DNA from: Pradoshia sp. D12
Lineage (GTDB): Bacteria > Bacillota > Bacilli > Bacillales > Pradoshiaceae
Length of the DNA: 64,000 bases
Assembly: GCF_008935075.1 (NCBI RefSeq)
Contig: NZ_CP044545.1
Location: 399,501-463,500, forward strand
Direction of reading: 5' to 3'
Positions within the stretch are counted from its first letter, which is position 1. Each line of letters opens with the position of its first letter. Below, piece after piece: positions 10,718 to 18,980 of the stretch. Under the pieces are notes generated by a model. The model saw nothing but the letters and a program-made list of their open reading frames with translations. It had not been told where the DNA came from and made no database searches. A program made the translations under genes and the position numbers.

Positions 10718-11096
10718 TGAGGTGACCTCAAAAAGTTAGAGTTATAATGAAGCAACTGGTTGGCTGGTATGAAGACGGTATTCAACCGGAATCATACCAA
10801 CCAATTCTTGCTTGATGCGTTTTGTATTGTAATAGTTAATGTATTTGTTAATCTTATTCTTTAATTCTTCATAGGTACATAAAGGTTCTCCATAATACAT
10901 CTCTTGTTTCAGTACGCCAAAAAAGTTTTCCGTCGGTGAATTGTCCAGGCAGTTGCCCATATGGGACATACTTTGGAATACTTGTCCATGAAGGTACTTC
11001 TGTACAACTTTGTATTTAAATGATTCGCTGTATTTAGTCAAAATAAAACACCCCTAAAGTTAGTTTTTTTAACTCTAACTTTAGGGGTGGACTTCA
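10718..11096 (-). mobile_element. Internally deleted IS150-type (IS3 family) element
   Basis: Imperfect terminal inverted repeats of about 26 bp lie at 10718-10743 and 11071-11096, sharing the core AAAGTTAGAGTT. Between them is one short minus-strand frame in which the start of the transposase OrfA is joined directly to the end of OrfB. The complete element would be about 1.4 kb, so roughly 1 kb is missing. The right end also forms a perfect 15-bp hairpin (CACCCCTAAAGTTAG with its complement, 11049-11089). The element could still be moved in trans by an intact relative. No clear target duplication is seen. Confidence 0.82.
10742..11041 (-). pseudogene. Fused OrfA/OrfB transposase remnant
   Basis: A 99-codon frame. 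Residues 1-19 (MTKYSESFKYKVVQKYLHG) are a typical OrfA start of IS150-like elements. From about residue 21 it reads as the OrfB C terminus, with NSPTENFFGVLKQEM containing the final Glu of the DDE triad, then NYYNTKRIKQEL. The helix-turn-helix remainder and the first two catalytic Asp residues are absent, so it cannot be an active transposase. The junction is in frame, which may have kept the ORF open by chance. Confidence 0.85.
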
Positions 11097-11424
11097 ATGT
11101 GTCTTTCGACTTTACAAGGTTGCCCGGTTTTGCGCCAAATCGCCACAATATTGCCAGTTGTTCAGGGAAAGGAAGATGTATGCCATTGTAGAGAAGTATT
11201 TTTGCTAATGAAAATATATTAATGAACTATAGGATAGAACGAATTGAATTGAAATTATTTGATAAAATATTCAGAGAAATATTACTATAATTATATAATA
11301 TATTAGTATGATTTATACTGTGTTGCTTAATTCATAGGTGCTCCATGCGCCATGCTATTACACCATATGGCATTAGGAGCATATTAATTACTTGGGGCAA
11401 ATTCAGAACAAGGAGGTGGACATT
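11097..11424. other. Leader region with nested hairpin
   Basis: Mostly AT-rich. A nested inverted repeat at 11339-11381 (TGCTCC...GGAGCA outside, GCCAT...ATGGC inside) ends about 43 bases before the small zinc-ribbon gene. Nothing else is recognised in this stretch. Confidence 0.4.
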
Positions 11425-11607
11425 ATGCAGGAGAGATTTCCGGGTATCGTGTGGTTTTGCGATCGCTGCAATGCTTGCCTGAGCGAGCAGCCGGGTTTTG
11501 ATGACCATCACTATGTTTGGAAATGTACAGAGTGTGGTCATAAGAATAGCATTTCTTCGGATACAATCTATGAATCTAAGGATGATTTCAGAAATTATGA
11601 CGGTTAA
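11425..11607 (+). CDS. Small zinc-ribbon protein
   Basis: A 60-aa protein with two CxxC knuckles (CDRCNAC and CTECGH, residues about 12-15 and 34-37) separated by about 20 residues, which is the layout of a zinc ribbon. The tail is acidic. The start is ATG 11425, 5 bases after AGGAGGTGG; an upstream in-frame ATG at 11392 has no ribosome site. It sits 60 bases ahead of a second small gene in the same direction. I do not recognise a specific function; zinc-ribbon proteins of this size may bind nucleic acid or protein partners. Confidence 0.75.
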   Translation: MQERFPGIVWFCDRCNACLSEQPGFDDHHYVWKCTECGHKNSISSDTIYESKDDFRNYDG

Positions 11608-11667
11608 GTACAATTGGCTTGGGATTTCTTGAGTAGACTGCTTTATAAATATAAAGGAGGGTAAGCA

Positions 11668-11913
11668 ATGGCTAATTTAAAATTTCCAAGAAGTGGACGA
11701 TTTGTTCCATTCGGTGTACTTAATAATGAATCTGATAAATCTAAAGAATTAGGCGAGTATGATGGTATCAATGATATTGAAGATATAGACGATATTGAAG
11801 AATTAGATGAGTCATTAAGTGTTTACGAAGCAGCGGAGATATGGGCTTCTCACGGGAAAGATGAAGATTATATGTTTGGTTATACTGAAGAAGAATTGGA
11901 AGATGCTCTTTAA
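11668..11913 (+). CDS. Small acidic hypothetical protein
   Basis: 81 aa. A short basic N terminus (MANLKFPRSGRFVPFG) is followed by a very acidic middle (repeats of DIEDIDDIEEL) and a C-terminal part reading SVYEAAEIWASHGKDEDY. AAAGGAGG sits 8 bases before the ATG. It is probably co-transcribed with the zinc-ribbon gene and is followed by a hairpin. No function is recognised. A single predicted fold is unlikely in the middle segment because of its charge. Confidence 0.72.
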   Translation: MANLKFPRSGRFVPFGVLNNESDKSKELGEYDGINDIEDIDDIEELDESLSVYEAAEIWASHGKDEDYMFGYTEEELEDAL

Positions 11914-11920
11914 AATACAG

Positions 11921-11952
11921 CACCCTGCTAGCTTTATATAGTTAGCGGGGTG
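11921..11952 (+). terminator. Probable terminator after the small acidic gene
   Basis: CACCCTGCTAGC pairs with GTTAGCGGGGTG across an 8-base loop, just after the stop at 11913. The following T content is weak, so termination may be inefficient. Confidence 0.55.
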
Positions 11953-12060
11953 TTAGGCATCTTAGGGGTTTGCATTCCATTCTTGTAGGGGAACTACATA
12001 TCCTATTTTGAATAAATCGATACATAATAAGCAACCGGCCTATACTAATGATTTTTTATA

Positions 12061-12147
12061 AATGGCCAAAAAGAAATTGATGGGACTTCATACACATTGG
12101 TTCCAGGTCTAATTGATTCACATGTCCACATTGAATCTAGTATCCTC
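12061..12147 (+). pseudogene. Adenine deaminase N-terminal fragment
   Basis: 29 codons match residues about 56-84 of the intact adenine deaminase (compare 19146 onward), including the metal-binding motif SHVHIESS. Similarity stops abruptly on both sides and there is no start codon context. This piece lies 1.7 kb downstream of the C-terminal relic at 10285-10389, so the order of the two fragments is reversed relative to a normal gene. Confidence 0.85.
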
Positions 12148-12448
12148 GGTGAAATGCGTGACAAGTCCGGGGAAATTCGGAGGAAAAGGGTTTATGGCCT
12201 GGACATACTCGGGCTATGCCTGGCCTATCCCTGATCAAAGGAAGGTCAAATGCTATTCAAGTCCATATGAAGTATGAATCAAACTCCTTCATCCCTATCC
12301 ATAAAATACAAATCACATTGCCCCCCTCTTATTAGGGATATTTCGTTTTTTTGTCAATCTTATGCATGTATTCTTCTGTAATATTCGTGTTTGTTGTATT
12401 AATAGCGAATATTAATCGTTATTTTTTAAAAATCGTACGGATTTTTTA
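12148..12448. other. Non-coding stretch upstream of the nucleoside importer
   Basis: No ORF is recognised. Near the promoter there is an inverted pair TAATATTCG (12379-12387) and CGAATATTA (12406-12414) separated by 18 bases. It resembles purine repressor half-sites in sequence but has them facing the opposite way to a standard PurBox pair. Confidence 0.35.
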
Positions 12449-12477
12449 TTGACGAACTTACCTCTTGTTGATATGAT
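12449..12477 (+). promoter_or_regulatory. Sigma-A promoter of the nup operon
   Basis: TTGACG at 12449-12454 and TATGAT at 12472-12477 with a 17-base spacer. The start point would be near 12484, giving a leader of about 160 bases. I see no purine riboswitch in that leader. Confidence 0.75.
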
Positions 12478-12644
12478 TGGTTTGTACTGATTAATGTTAT
12501 TTTAATATAATATAAAGGCTATGACTTAAATATTTCTGCTGGGGCATTAAGAATAGTGTAAATAGATTTTTTCAGTTGGAATTGGATATGTTCTATAGCC
12601 AGAAGAAAAAATTAATAGTAAAGATGATATAGGAGGATAATATC

Positions 12645-13784
12645 TTGAAGCGAAATGCAAAGAAATTGGTTATGTTAGTATGTATTGCCCTACTGACTTT
12701 TGCTATGGCAGCATGCGGGAAAAGTGAAGATAAAGAATCCGGAAGTAATAAAGATGGGTTAAAAATTGCGATTGTAACAAGCCTAACTGGTGTTGACGAT
12801 GGCAACTTTAACGAAAATAACTACAATGGTATTTTAAAATTCATCGAAAACCATCCAACAGCTACTGTAAAAGCTATTAAAGAAGAAACGGGTGATCCTG
12901 CTGCGGGAGTACAAGCCGTTGCTGATATCGTGGCAGATTATGACGTGATTGTAACACCTGGCTTCCAATTTGCTGGAGTTTCCAGTGTTGCTTTAGAAAA
13001 TCCTGATAAGAAATTTATTTTAATTGATTCTGAGCCTACACCTGTAGGTGACCAAAAAACGTTCGATAATATTTACTCTATGACTTTTGCCGAACAAGAA
13101 GGTGGCTTTTTTGCCGGAATGGCAGCAGCACTTGAAACAAAATCAAATAAAGTTGCAGTCGTAAATGGAATTGCTTATCCATCAAATGTAAACTATCAAT
13201 TTGGTTTTGAATCTGGCGTAGAGTTTGTTAATAAAAAGTATGAAAAAAATGTTGAGGTTGTTGAGTTATCTGGATATGCAGGAACTGATGTCAACGGAGT
13301 GGATGTTGGCGGTAACTATGCAGGATCTTTTGGAGATGAAGCAACAGGAAAAGTAATTGGTAATGCATTGATTAAAAAAGGTGTAGACCAAATCTTTGTT
13401 GCAGCAGGTGGAACGGGTAACGGTGTGTTCACTGCTGTTAAGGAAGCGAAAGGCGATGTTAAAGTAATTGGTTGTGACGTTGACCAATTTGATGATGGTG
13501 TAAATGGTTCTGAGAACATTGTATTAACATCTGCAGCTAAATTTATGGGCATGAACGTTGAAAAGCAATTGAATGCAATTGTTGACGGAAGCTTTAAAAG
13601 CGGAAACGTAGTTCTTCATGCAGATTCAAATTCTACTGGATTTATAAAAGAAGAAGGACGTCACCAATTATCAGAAGATACCCTTACGAAAATGAATGAA
13701 GCGTACGAGTTAGTGAAAGAAGGCGAAATCGTGCCGGCATCTAACTTTAATGGTTATACGCCAGAAAAATTCCCAGGGTTGTAA
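12645..13784 (+). CDS. nupN: BMP-family nucleoside-binding lipoprotein
   Basis: Surface lipoprotein that captures purine nucleosides for the ABC importer encoded next. The 379-aa protein starts with a signal peptide and lipobox with Cys24 (FAMAACGK). The remainder is the BMP/PnrA fold with DDGNFNENNYNGI near the N terminus and VAAGGTGNGV in the second lobe, characteristic of nucleoside binders. The start is TTG at 12645, preceded by AGGAGG at 12631-12636. A strong hairpin separates it from the ATPase gene, which fits higher expression of the binding protein. Confidence 0.9.
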   Translation: MKRNAKKLVMLVCIALLTFAMAACGKSEDKESGSNKDGLKIAIVTSLTGVDDGNFNENNYNGILKFIENHPTATVKAIKEETGDPAAGVQAVADIVADYDVIVTPGFQFAGVSSVALENPDKKFILIDSEPTPVGDQKTFDNIYSMTFAEQEGGFFAGMAAALETKSNKVAVVNGIAYPSNVNYQFGFESGVEFVNKKYEKNVEVVELSGYAGTDVNGVDVGGNYAGSFGDEATGKVIGNALIKKGVDQIFVAAGGTGNGVFTAVKEAKGDVKVIGCDVDQFDDGVNGSENIVLTSAAKFMGMNVEKQLNAIVDGSFKSGNVVLHADSNSTGFIKEEGRHQLSEDTLTKMNEAYELVKEGEIVPASNFNGYTPEKFPGL

Positions 13785-13815
13785 TATTCATTAGAAAAGC
13801 ATGATGGAATAATCG

Positions 13816-13876
13816 TTAGAAGTTTATCCCTTCCTGATTTACTGGATCAGGGGGAGGGTGAACTTCTAATTTTTTC
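13816..13876 (+). terminator. Intercistronic terminator-like hairpin between nupN and nupO
   Basis: TTAGAAGTT, then CCCTTCCTGAT, pair with ATCAGGGGGAGGG and AACTTCTAA, and a T-run follows. It should end most transcripts after the binding-protein gene while letting some read through into the ATPase and permeases. Confidence 0.8.
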
Positions 13877-13908
13877 CTTTCCATTTAATGTGATAAAGGA
13901 GAAGAAAG

Positions 13909-15441
13909 ATGTCTGATTATATTGTAGAGATGAAACATATAACCAAACGATTTCCTGGAATAGTAGCGAATGATGATGTCTCTATCGGCATAAAAAAGGG
14001 AGAAATCTTCGCCTTACTTGGAGAAAATGGTGCTGGTAAATCAACGTTGATGAGTATGCTGGGTGGCATGTATGAGCCGGATGAAGGCGAAATCTATATC
14101 CGGGGTGAGAAAGTGAATATCAGCTCACCTAACCATGCGGCGAAGCTCAACATAGGGATGGTCCATCAGCATTTCAAACTGGTATCAGATTACACGATTA
14201 CAGAGAATATTATTTTGGGAATCGAGCCAATCAGAAAATTTGCAGGTCTCTTTCCATATGTGGATATTCGAAATGCCAATCGAAAAATTGAAGAACTGTC
14301 CAAAAGCTTTGGCTTAGAAGTGGATCCTACGAAAAAAATAGCAGATCTGAACGTTTCCATGCAACAACGAGTGGAAATTCTTAAGGTACTTTATCGTGAA
14401 GCGGATATCCTTATTTTTGATGAACCGACTGCAGTCTTAACGCCGCAGGAAATTGAATTCTTGCTGGATATTATCAAAGGTCTACGAGACGGCGGGAAAA
14501 CAATCATATTGATTACACATAAGCTAGAAGAGATCAAGAAGGTGGCTGATCGATGCGCCGTATTGAACAAAGGCAGATTGGTCGATGTCCTGGATGTAGA
14601 GACAACATCAGTTAATCATATGGCTCAATTAATGGTAGGCAGAGAGGTAAACTTTGAAGCTGAGAAACTACCTGCTGAGTTTAAAGAGGAAGTATTAAAG
14701 GTAGAGCATCTAACCGTTAAAAATGAAGATGGGTTTGAAGTAGTGAAAGATGTATCCTTTACCATTCGCAGCGGTGAAATCTTTGCCATTGCAGGGGTTG
14801 CAGATAATGGACAGGTTGAAATAGCGGATGCAATAGCTGGACTAACAAAAGTCAGCAACGGAACTATACATCTTAATGGCAAGGATATCACGAATGAAAC
14901 AATAAGAAGCAGAACAGAAGCAGGTATATCGTATATCCCTGAAGATAGACAAAGCTTTGGCTTATTTTTGGATTTCGATTTAGCTACTAACCTAGCATTA
15001 AAGCAGTATTATAAGGAGCCTTTTTCTAGTAAGTGGATGCTAAATAAAGAGGAATTCGAGCGATCTGGCAGTGAGTTGATTGATAAATATGATATTAGAA
15101 GCGGACAAGGCGTCAAAACGCAAGTTCGTTCGATGAGCGGCGGTAATCAGCAAAAAGCCATTATTGCTCGAGAAATCGAATTACAATCACCTCTTATGAT
15201 CTTCGTTCAACCAACACGGGGAGTAGATATTGGCGCAATCGAAAATATCCATAAGATGATCATTCAGGAACGTGATCGTGGAAAAGCGATTCTCCTTATA
15301 TCATTGGAGCTAGATGAAATTATGAATGTAGCAGATACGATAGGAGTTATCTATAATGGCCAACTTCAAAAGATTGCTAGCAGAGAGTCATTAACGACCA
15401 ATGAAGTCGGTGAATATATGATGGGGGCAAAGCATGAGTAA
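13909..15441 (+). CDS. nupO: Nucleoside ABC transporter ATPase, double-domain
   Basis: 510-aa ATPase with two ABC domains. The first has Walker A GENGAGKST (residues 39-47) and Walker B LIFDEPTAVL. In the second the P-loop is altered (GVADNGQVE), the signature SMSGGNQQK is intact, and the Walker B region reads IFVQPTRGVD with Gln in place of the usual Asp-Glu pair; this degeneracy is normal for the YufO/NupO type. The stop overlaps the start of the first permease gene by 8 bases, indicating translational coupling. Confidence 0.92.
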   Translation: MSDYIVEMKHITKRFPGIVANDDVSIGIKKGEIFALLGENGAGKSTLMSMLGGMYEPDEGEIYIRGEKVNISSPNHAAKLNIGMVHQHFKLVSDYTITENIILGIEPIRKFAGLFPYVDIRNANRKIEELSKSFGLEVDPTKKIADLNVSMQQRVEILKVLYREADILIFDEPTAVLTPQEIEFLLDIIKGLRDGGKTIILITHKLEEIKKVADRCAVLNKGRLVDVLDVETTSVNHMAQLMVGREVNFEAEKLPAEFKEEVLKVEHLTVKNEDGFEVVKDVSFTIRSGEIFAIAGVADNGQVEIADAIAGLTKVSNGTIHLNGKDITNETIRSRTEAGISYIPEDRQSFGLFLDFDLATNLALKQYYKEPFSSKWMLNKEEFERSGSELIDKYDIRSGQGVKTQVRSMSGGNQQKAIIAREIELQSPLMIFVQPTRGVDIGAIENIHKMIIQERDRGKAILLISLELDEIMNVADTIGVIYNGQLQKIASRESLTTNEVGEYMMGAKHE

Positions 15442-16585
15442 AGATAGAAAGAGTAATAACTTACGTAGTAGTCTTATTCGGCTAATAAATAATGAGAAGT
15501 GGCAATCAATCTCCATTCCATTAGTCGCCATAATTATAAGTTTTATTGCGGCAGCTATTGTCATACTTTTAATGGGTAAAAATCCTTTGCAGGCGTTCTA
15601 CAACTTATTCCAAGGGGCAGGAATTTTACCGAAGCCATTTTATGCTGGCTATAAAAGCATGCTGACTGATTTCATGAGTTTGCTGAACGCGATGACGCCG
15701 CTGTTATTTGCGAGCTTGGCAGTTGCTGTCGCATTTAGAGCGGGTCTATTTAATATTGGGGTTGCCGGTCAAATGCTCGTCTCTGGTTTTTTTGCGACGA
15801 TTATTGTCGGCTACAGTGGCTTGGATGCGGTAATCGCAAAGCCGCTTGTTTTACTGATTGGTATAGTCACCGGGGGACTAATGGGAGGATTAGTTGGGTG
15901 GCTCAAATATAAATTTAACATCAATGAAGTCGTATCTACGATTATGTTGAATTATATTGCTCAATATGTCATCAGCTTTTTTATTCAAATGTATTATATT
16001 GATCCAGTCTCAAGGCAATCTAAATATATTTCTGAAGCAGCAAGATTAACATTGGCGAATGTTGAAATAGGAAATCTGAAAATGGATATTCCGTTAGGCT
16101 TTGTTTTGGCCATCATTACCGCTATTCTAATAAAGATTCTCATGGACAAAACGGTTGTTGGATTTGATATTAAAGCGGTAGGCTCCAATCGTAATGCTGC
16201 AAAATATGTGGGAATTAATGTGGGAAGAAATACAGTCCTGGCAATGGTTATATCGGGTAGTTTGGCTGGACTTGCAGGTGTCACATATTATTTAGGTTAT
16301 TACGCTTCTATACAACCAAAGGTATTATCAGACATCGGCTTTGATTCCATTGCTGTAGCCCTATTAGGAAACTCTCATCCAATTGGTGTTATTTTTTCTT
16401 CCTCACTCATATCAATCATTGATCAGGGAAGCACATATATGAGTTCACAGGCAGGAATCAGACAAGAAATTTCTTCTGTGATCATCGGGTTGATCCTATT
16501 GTTTAGTGCATGTGGTGTATATCTGAAGTATAAAATTAGCCGCATGAATGAAAAAGCAGCGGAACGAAAGGAGAGTAAATCATAA
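15434..16585 (+). CDS. nupP: Nucleoside ABC transporter permease 1
   Basis: 383-aa membrane protein with about eight to ten hydrophobic segments, of the BPD_transp_2 family. The Gly-rich loop GSNRNAAKYVGINVG is the conserved ATPase-contacting segment. The ATG lies within the end of nupO and the stop overlaps the next ATG. It forms a heterodimeric channel with the next gene product for purine nucleoside uptake. Confidence 0.92.
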   Translation: MSKDRKSNNLRSSLIRLINNEKWQSISIPLVAIIISFIAAAIVILLMGKNPLQAFYNLFQGAGILPKPFYAGYKSMLTDFMSLLNAMTPLLFASLAVAVAFRAGLFNIGVAGQMLVSGFFATIIVGYSGLDAVIAKPLVLLIGIVTGGLMGGLVGWLKYKFNINEVVSTIMLNYIAQYVISFFIQMYYIDPVSRQSKYISEAARLTLANVEIGNLKMDIPLGFVLAIITAILIKILMDKTVVGFDIKAVGSNRNAAKYVGINVGRNTVLAMVISGSLAGLAGVTYYLGYYASIQPKVLSDIGFDSIAVALLGNSHPIGVIFSSSLISIIDQGSTYMSSQAGIRQEISSVIIGLILLFSACGVYLKYKISRMNEKAAERKESKS

Positions 16586-17544
16586 TGGATACAGTACTTA
16601 TTGATGGTCTATCCTTTGCTTTGCCTCTTTTTATTATAGCAATTGGCGGTATATACAGTGAAAAGAGTGGTATTACCAACTTAGCACTTGAAGGATTTCA
16701 AGGTTTTGGGGCATTCATCGGGGCGCTGTCAGCTGTATTAATCGCAAATGCCTTTGGTACAGATATTCAAGATTTGTTTTACGTAGCGTTACTATTTGCC
16801 ATGATCGGCGGAATGGTTTTCGCAGTTATTCACGCTGTACTATGCATTAAGTTTAAGGCAAACCAAGTTATCAGTGGTGTCGTCATTAATATACTGGCGT
16901 TGGCTTTAACAACATTCTTAACGACACAGATCAATGCGCTTGTCTTCGGAACTGCTTCGGACAAGTTCCAGTTAGGTGTCATGGAGCGGTTTACTATTGC
17001 TGGTTTAGCCGATATACCAGTAATAGGTGCAATCTTTACGAATGTGTATCCGTTTGAAGTAATTATCATCGCGATTGCCATTTTTGCTTGGTATCTTTTA
17101 TATAAAACAAAGTTCGGCATGCGCTTAAGAGCGTGTGGGGAAAATCCTCATTCCGTTGATGCAGCAGGTGTAGATGTTGCGAAACTCAGGTTTACAGCAG
17201 TCTTAATATCAGGTCTATTATCTGGTCTGGGCGGCATGTGTTTTGCCTATTCCATTTCAGCTAACTTTTCTTCCAGCATTTATATGGGATATGGGTTCTT
17301 AGCCATTGCCGCATTAATTTTCGGTAATTGGAAGATTGTCCCGACGCTAGCTGCGTGTCTTTTGTTTGGTTTTGCGAAATCTGGTGGAGCTTTTATTGCT
17401 CAATCAATGGCATTGCCAAGCAGTTATACTGATTTATTTATGATATTGCCGTATGTATTAACATTATTGTTATTAATCTTCTTTTCTAAATCAAACCGTG
17501 CTCCGAAAGCGTTAGGTGAGATTTATGACAAAGGAAAGAGATAA
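16585..17544 (+). CDS. nupQ: Nucleoside ABC transporter permease 2
   Basis: 319-aa permease of the same family, carrying the matching loop RACGENPHSVDAAGVDV. Its ATG overlaps the nupP stop in the arrangement TAATG. It ends the four-gene nup operon, and a bidirectional terminator lies about 185 bases further on. Nearby adenine deaminase fits a purine salvage role. Confidence 0.92.
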   Translation: MDTVLIDGLSFALPLFIIAIGGIYSEKSGITNLALEGFQGFGAFIGALSAVLIANAFGTDIQDLFYVALLFAMIGGMVFAVIHAVLCIKFKANQVISGVVINILALALTTFLTTQINALVFGTASDKFQLGVMERFTIAGLADIPVIGAIFTNVYPFEVIIIAIAIFAWYLLYKTKFGMRLRACGENPHSVDAAGVDVAKLRFTAVLISGLLSGLGGMCFAYSISANFSSSIYMGYGFLAIAALIFGNWKIVPTLAACLLFGFAKSGGAFIAQSMALPSSYTDLFMILPYVLTLLLLIFFSKSNRAPKALGEIYDKGKR

Positions 17545-17658
17545 ATAAATTTACTAAGCAGTTTCCATGGGCTAACATGTTAAATTTGGTTGACGCAACG
17601 TGTGAGTATCGATAAATTACGGTCTAAGATAATGCACACTCTTATCGTGCGTCGACAT

Positions 17659-17695
17659 AAGGTGGAAATATACCTAGTGTGTGGACATACAGTCC
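17659..17695 (-). other. Possible relic of the 33-codon ORF
   Basis: The words ATAAGGTGGA, ACCTAGTGT and ACATAC occur in the same order as at 20934-20971, inside the small minus-strand ORF. The similarity is short, so this is a tentative decayed copy. A hairpin (TGTGGAC / GTCCACA, 17680-17698) overlaps it. Confidence 0.3.
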
Positions 17696-17728
17696 ACATG
17701 TGGATAGTGTAGCAAAGCTTATAATGAA

Positions 17729-17764
17729 AAAGGCAGCAGCCCTCATTGGGGCGCTGCCTTTTTA
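17729..17764. terminator. Bidirectional terminator between nupQ and the DinB gene
   Basis: A GC-rich stem (AAAGGCAGC...GCGCTGCCTTT) is flanked by A-run and T-run, so it can serve nupQ on the plus strand and the DinB-family gene on the minus strand. Similar hairpins recur at 20862 and 24706. Confidence 0.85.
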
Positions 17765-17830
17765 GGTTTCTTACAATGAATTTACAAAGCTGGATTTAAT
17801 GTGAATTGTCTTATCTGATTGTCAGGTTAC

Positions 17831-18325
17831 CTACCAAATGCTATCCCAAGAGGATTGCAACTTTCGCAATAGAACAATTTGGCCGATATGATACGAATCG
17901 TGCATCATGATATTGCTGAGTAAACGCTCAATAGAGTACCTGTTAGCTGCATACAAAGTTTTTAGCTTTTCATCCTCAAGGTCCGCCGCAATGACCGTTT
18001 TTAATTTACTCATGACTTCATTAAGGCGCTGCACTGTCTGGGCCCATCTGATTTCGTCTTCTGGATCCCCTGGATTTCCAAAGGTTTCTTCATTGTTTTC
18101 TGGCTTATGCGGATTCTCAGTTCCCTTAATTCGGTGGATTACATCTTCATTCCAAAATATCAAGTGATTGACAATTTGCCAAATCGAATTGCTGTTTTCC
18201 GAACTTCTCCATGCCGCCTCAGCTGCAGTGACTCCATGAAGTGCCTGATTCATGGAAGCAAACCATTCATTCTCATGGCAGTGCATGTCGAGTTGTTCTA
18301 AAAACACTTTAGTTACAACTTGCAT
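17831..18325 (-). CDS. DinB/YfiT-like metal-dependent protein
   Basis: 164 aa, predicted four-helix bundle. Three histidines typical of the DinB superfamily metal site are present: His54 (IVNHLIFW), His142 and His146 (MHDSYHIGQI). The family includes thiol transferases using bacillithiol or similar, and damage-inducible proteins of unknown role; the sequence alone does not say which. GAGGAG precedes the ATG on the minus strand. It lies between two decayed fragments, so it may have been inserted into a duplicated block. Confidence 0.85.
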   Translation of the reverse strand: MQVVTKVFLEQLDMHCHENEWFASMNQALHGVTAAEAAWRSSENSNSIWQIVNHLIFWNEDVIHRIKGTENPHKPENNEETFGNPGDPEDEIRWAQTVQRLNEVMSKLKTVIAADLEDEKLKTLYAANRYSIERLLSNIMMHDSYHIGQIVLLRKLQSSWDSIW

Positions 18326-18570
18326 ACAACCAATCTCCTCTCTGTTTGGGATAATTTAAAGTAAAAATCTGACAATAATAATCCTATAATCTATTTAACA
18401 AAAAGCCACTCATACGCATAAAATAACCATCATTTTGGACTGTTGGCTATATAAGGACGAATATATTCTCAATAAAATGCTCTATACATTTATATTGAGA
18501 ATACAACCAAACTATAATACTCTGACTTTATTCGGCGCATCCAGCATGTATTCCTTCCACATAACAAATA

Positions 18571-18668
18571 AAGTTCTTATATATGGGATAGGTAGGCTAT
18601 GCTTAACAAATTCCTCATAAACCTACGATTATTCCTGGTGATAAAAGCTATTGATCCCATACCAGGAA
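18571..18668 (-). pseudogene. Relic of the small membrane protein gene at 21194-21562
   Basis: Read on the minus strand, it aligns with the second membrane segment of the intact gene (LLSPGIIVGL, then a decayed part, then PTYPIY, against LLIPGIIIGF and VAYPIY) but carries several in-frame stops. It shows that the block around 20.9-21.4 kb once had a second copy here. Confidence 0.75.
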
Positions 18669-18735
18669 GTTTAAGATTAAAATAATAAGGTAAATGCTTC
18701 TTTTCACAAAAATAAATTTAGTAAAAATATTTTCA

Positions 18736-18764
18736 TTGACTATCACTGCATGCGTTGTTAGAAT
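18736..18764 (+). promoter_or_regulatory. Sigma-A promoter of ade
   Basis: TTGACT at 18736-18741 and TAGAAT at 18759-18764 with a 17-base spacer, upstream of the riboswitch-like leader. The leader is about 210 bases long. Confidence 0.75.
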
Positions 18765-18810
18765 GCAAAAAAGGTTTACGAAATAAAAACAACTAAATTA
18801 TAAAAATAAA

Positions 18811-18880
18811 CTCGTATAATCTTGGAAATATGGTCCAAGAGTTTCTACAAACTAACCACTTTAATTAGTTCGTCTACGGG
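18811..18880 (+). promoter_or_regulatory. Purine riboswitch aptamer (guanine-type, slightly divergent)
   Basis: All core elements are in order. P1 pairs CTCGTA with TACGGG. Then come TATAATC, P2 (CTTGGA with TCCAAG) closing loop AATATGG, the junction AGTTTCTAC, and P3 (CTAA with TTAG) closing a loop that keeps the CC needed to kiss the GG of loop 2. The ligand-specifying pyrimidine before UA is C, which predicts guanine/hypoxanthine rather than adenine. Loop 3 is atypical and the base before that C is U instead of A. A short CGGGAA at the P1 3' strand can pair with TTCCCG at 18949-18954 just before the ribosome site, a possible expression switch. Confidence 0.85.
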
Positions 18881-18980
18881 AATAGATACGTACAGAATGT
18901 ATAGTAAACTGCTATATTTTATTTATACATCCTTCTACTTTCTTATTTTTCCCGCCGAGCAAAAAATGAGGAGGAATAAG

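Noticed and set aside
12379-12414. PurR operator before the nup operon
   Set aside because: The half-sites resemble CGAA-type PurBoxes but are in the wrong relative orientation, so I list only the inverted pair without naming the regulator.
18822-18980. N-terminal extension of adenine deaminase
   Set aside because: The frame runs through the riboswitch-like leader and lacks a ribosome site; ATG 18981 has GAGGAGG at the right distance and gives family-like length.
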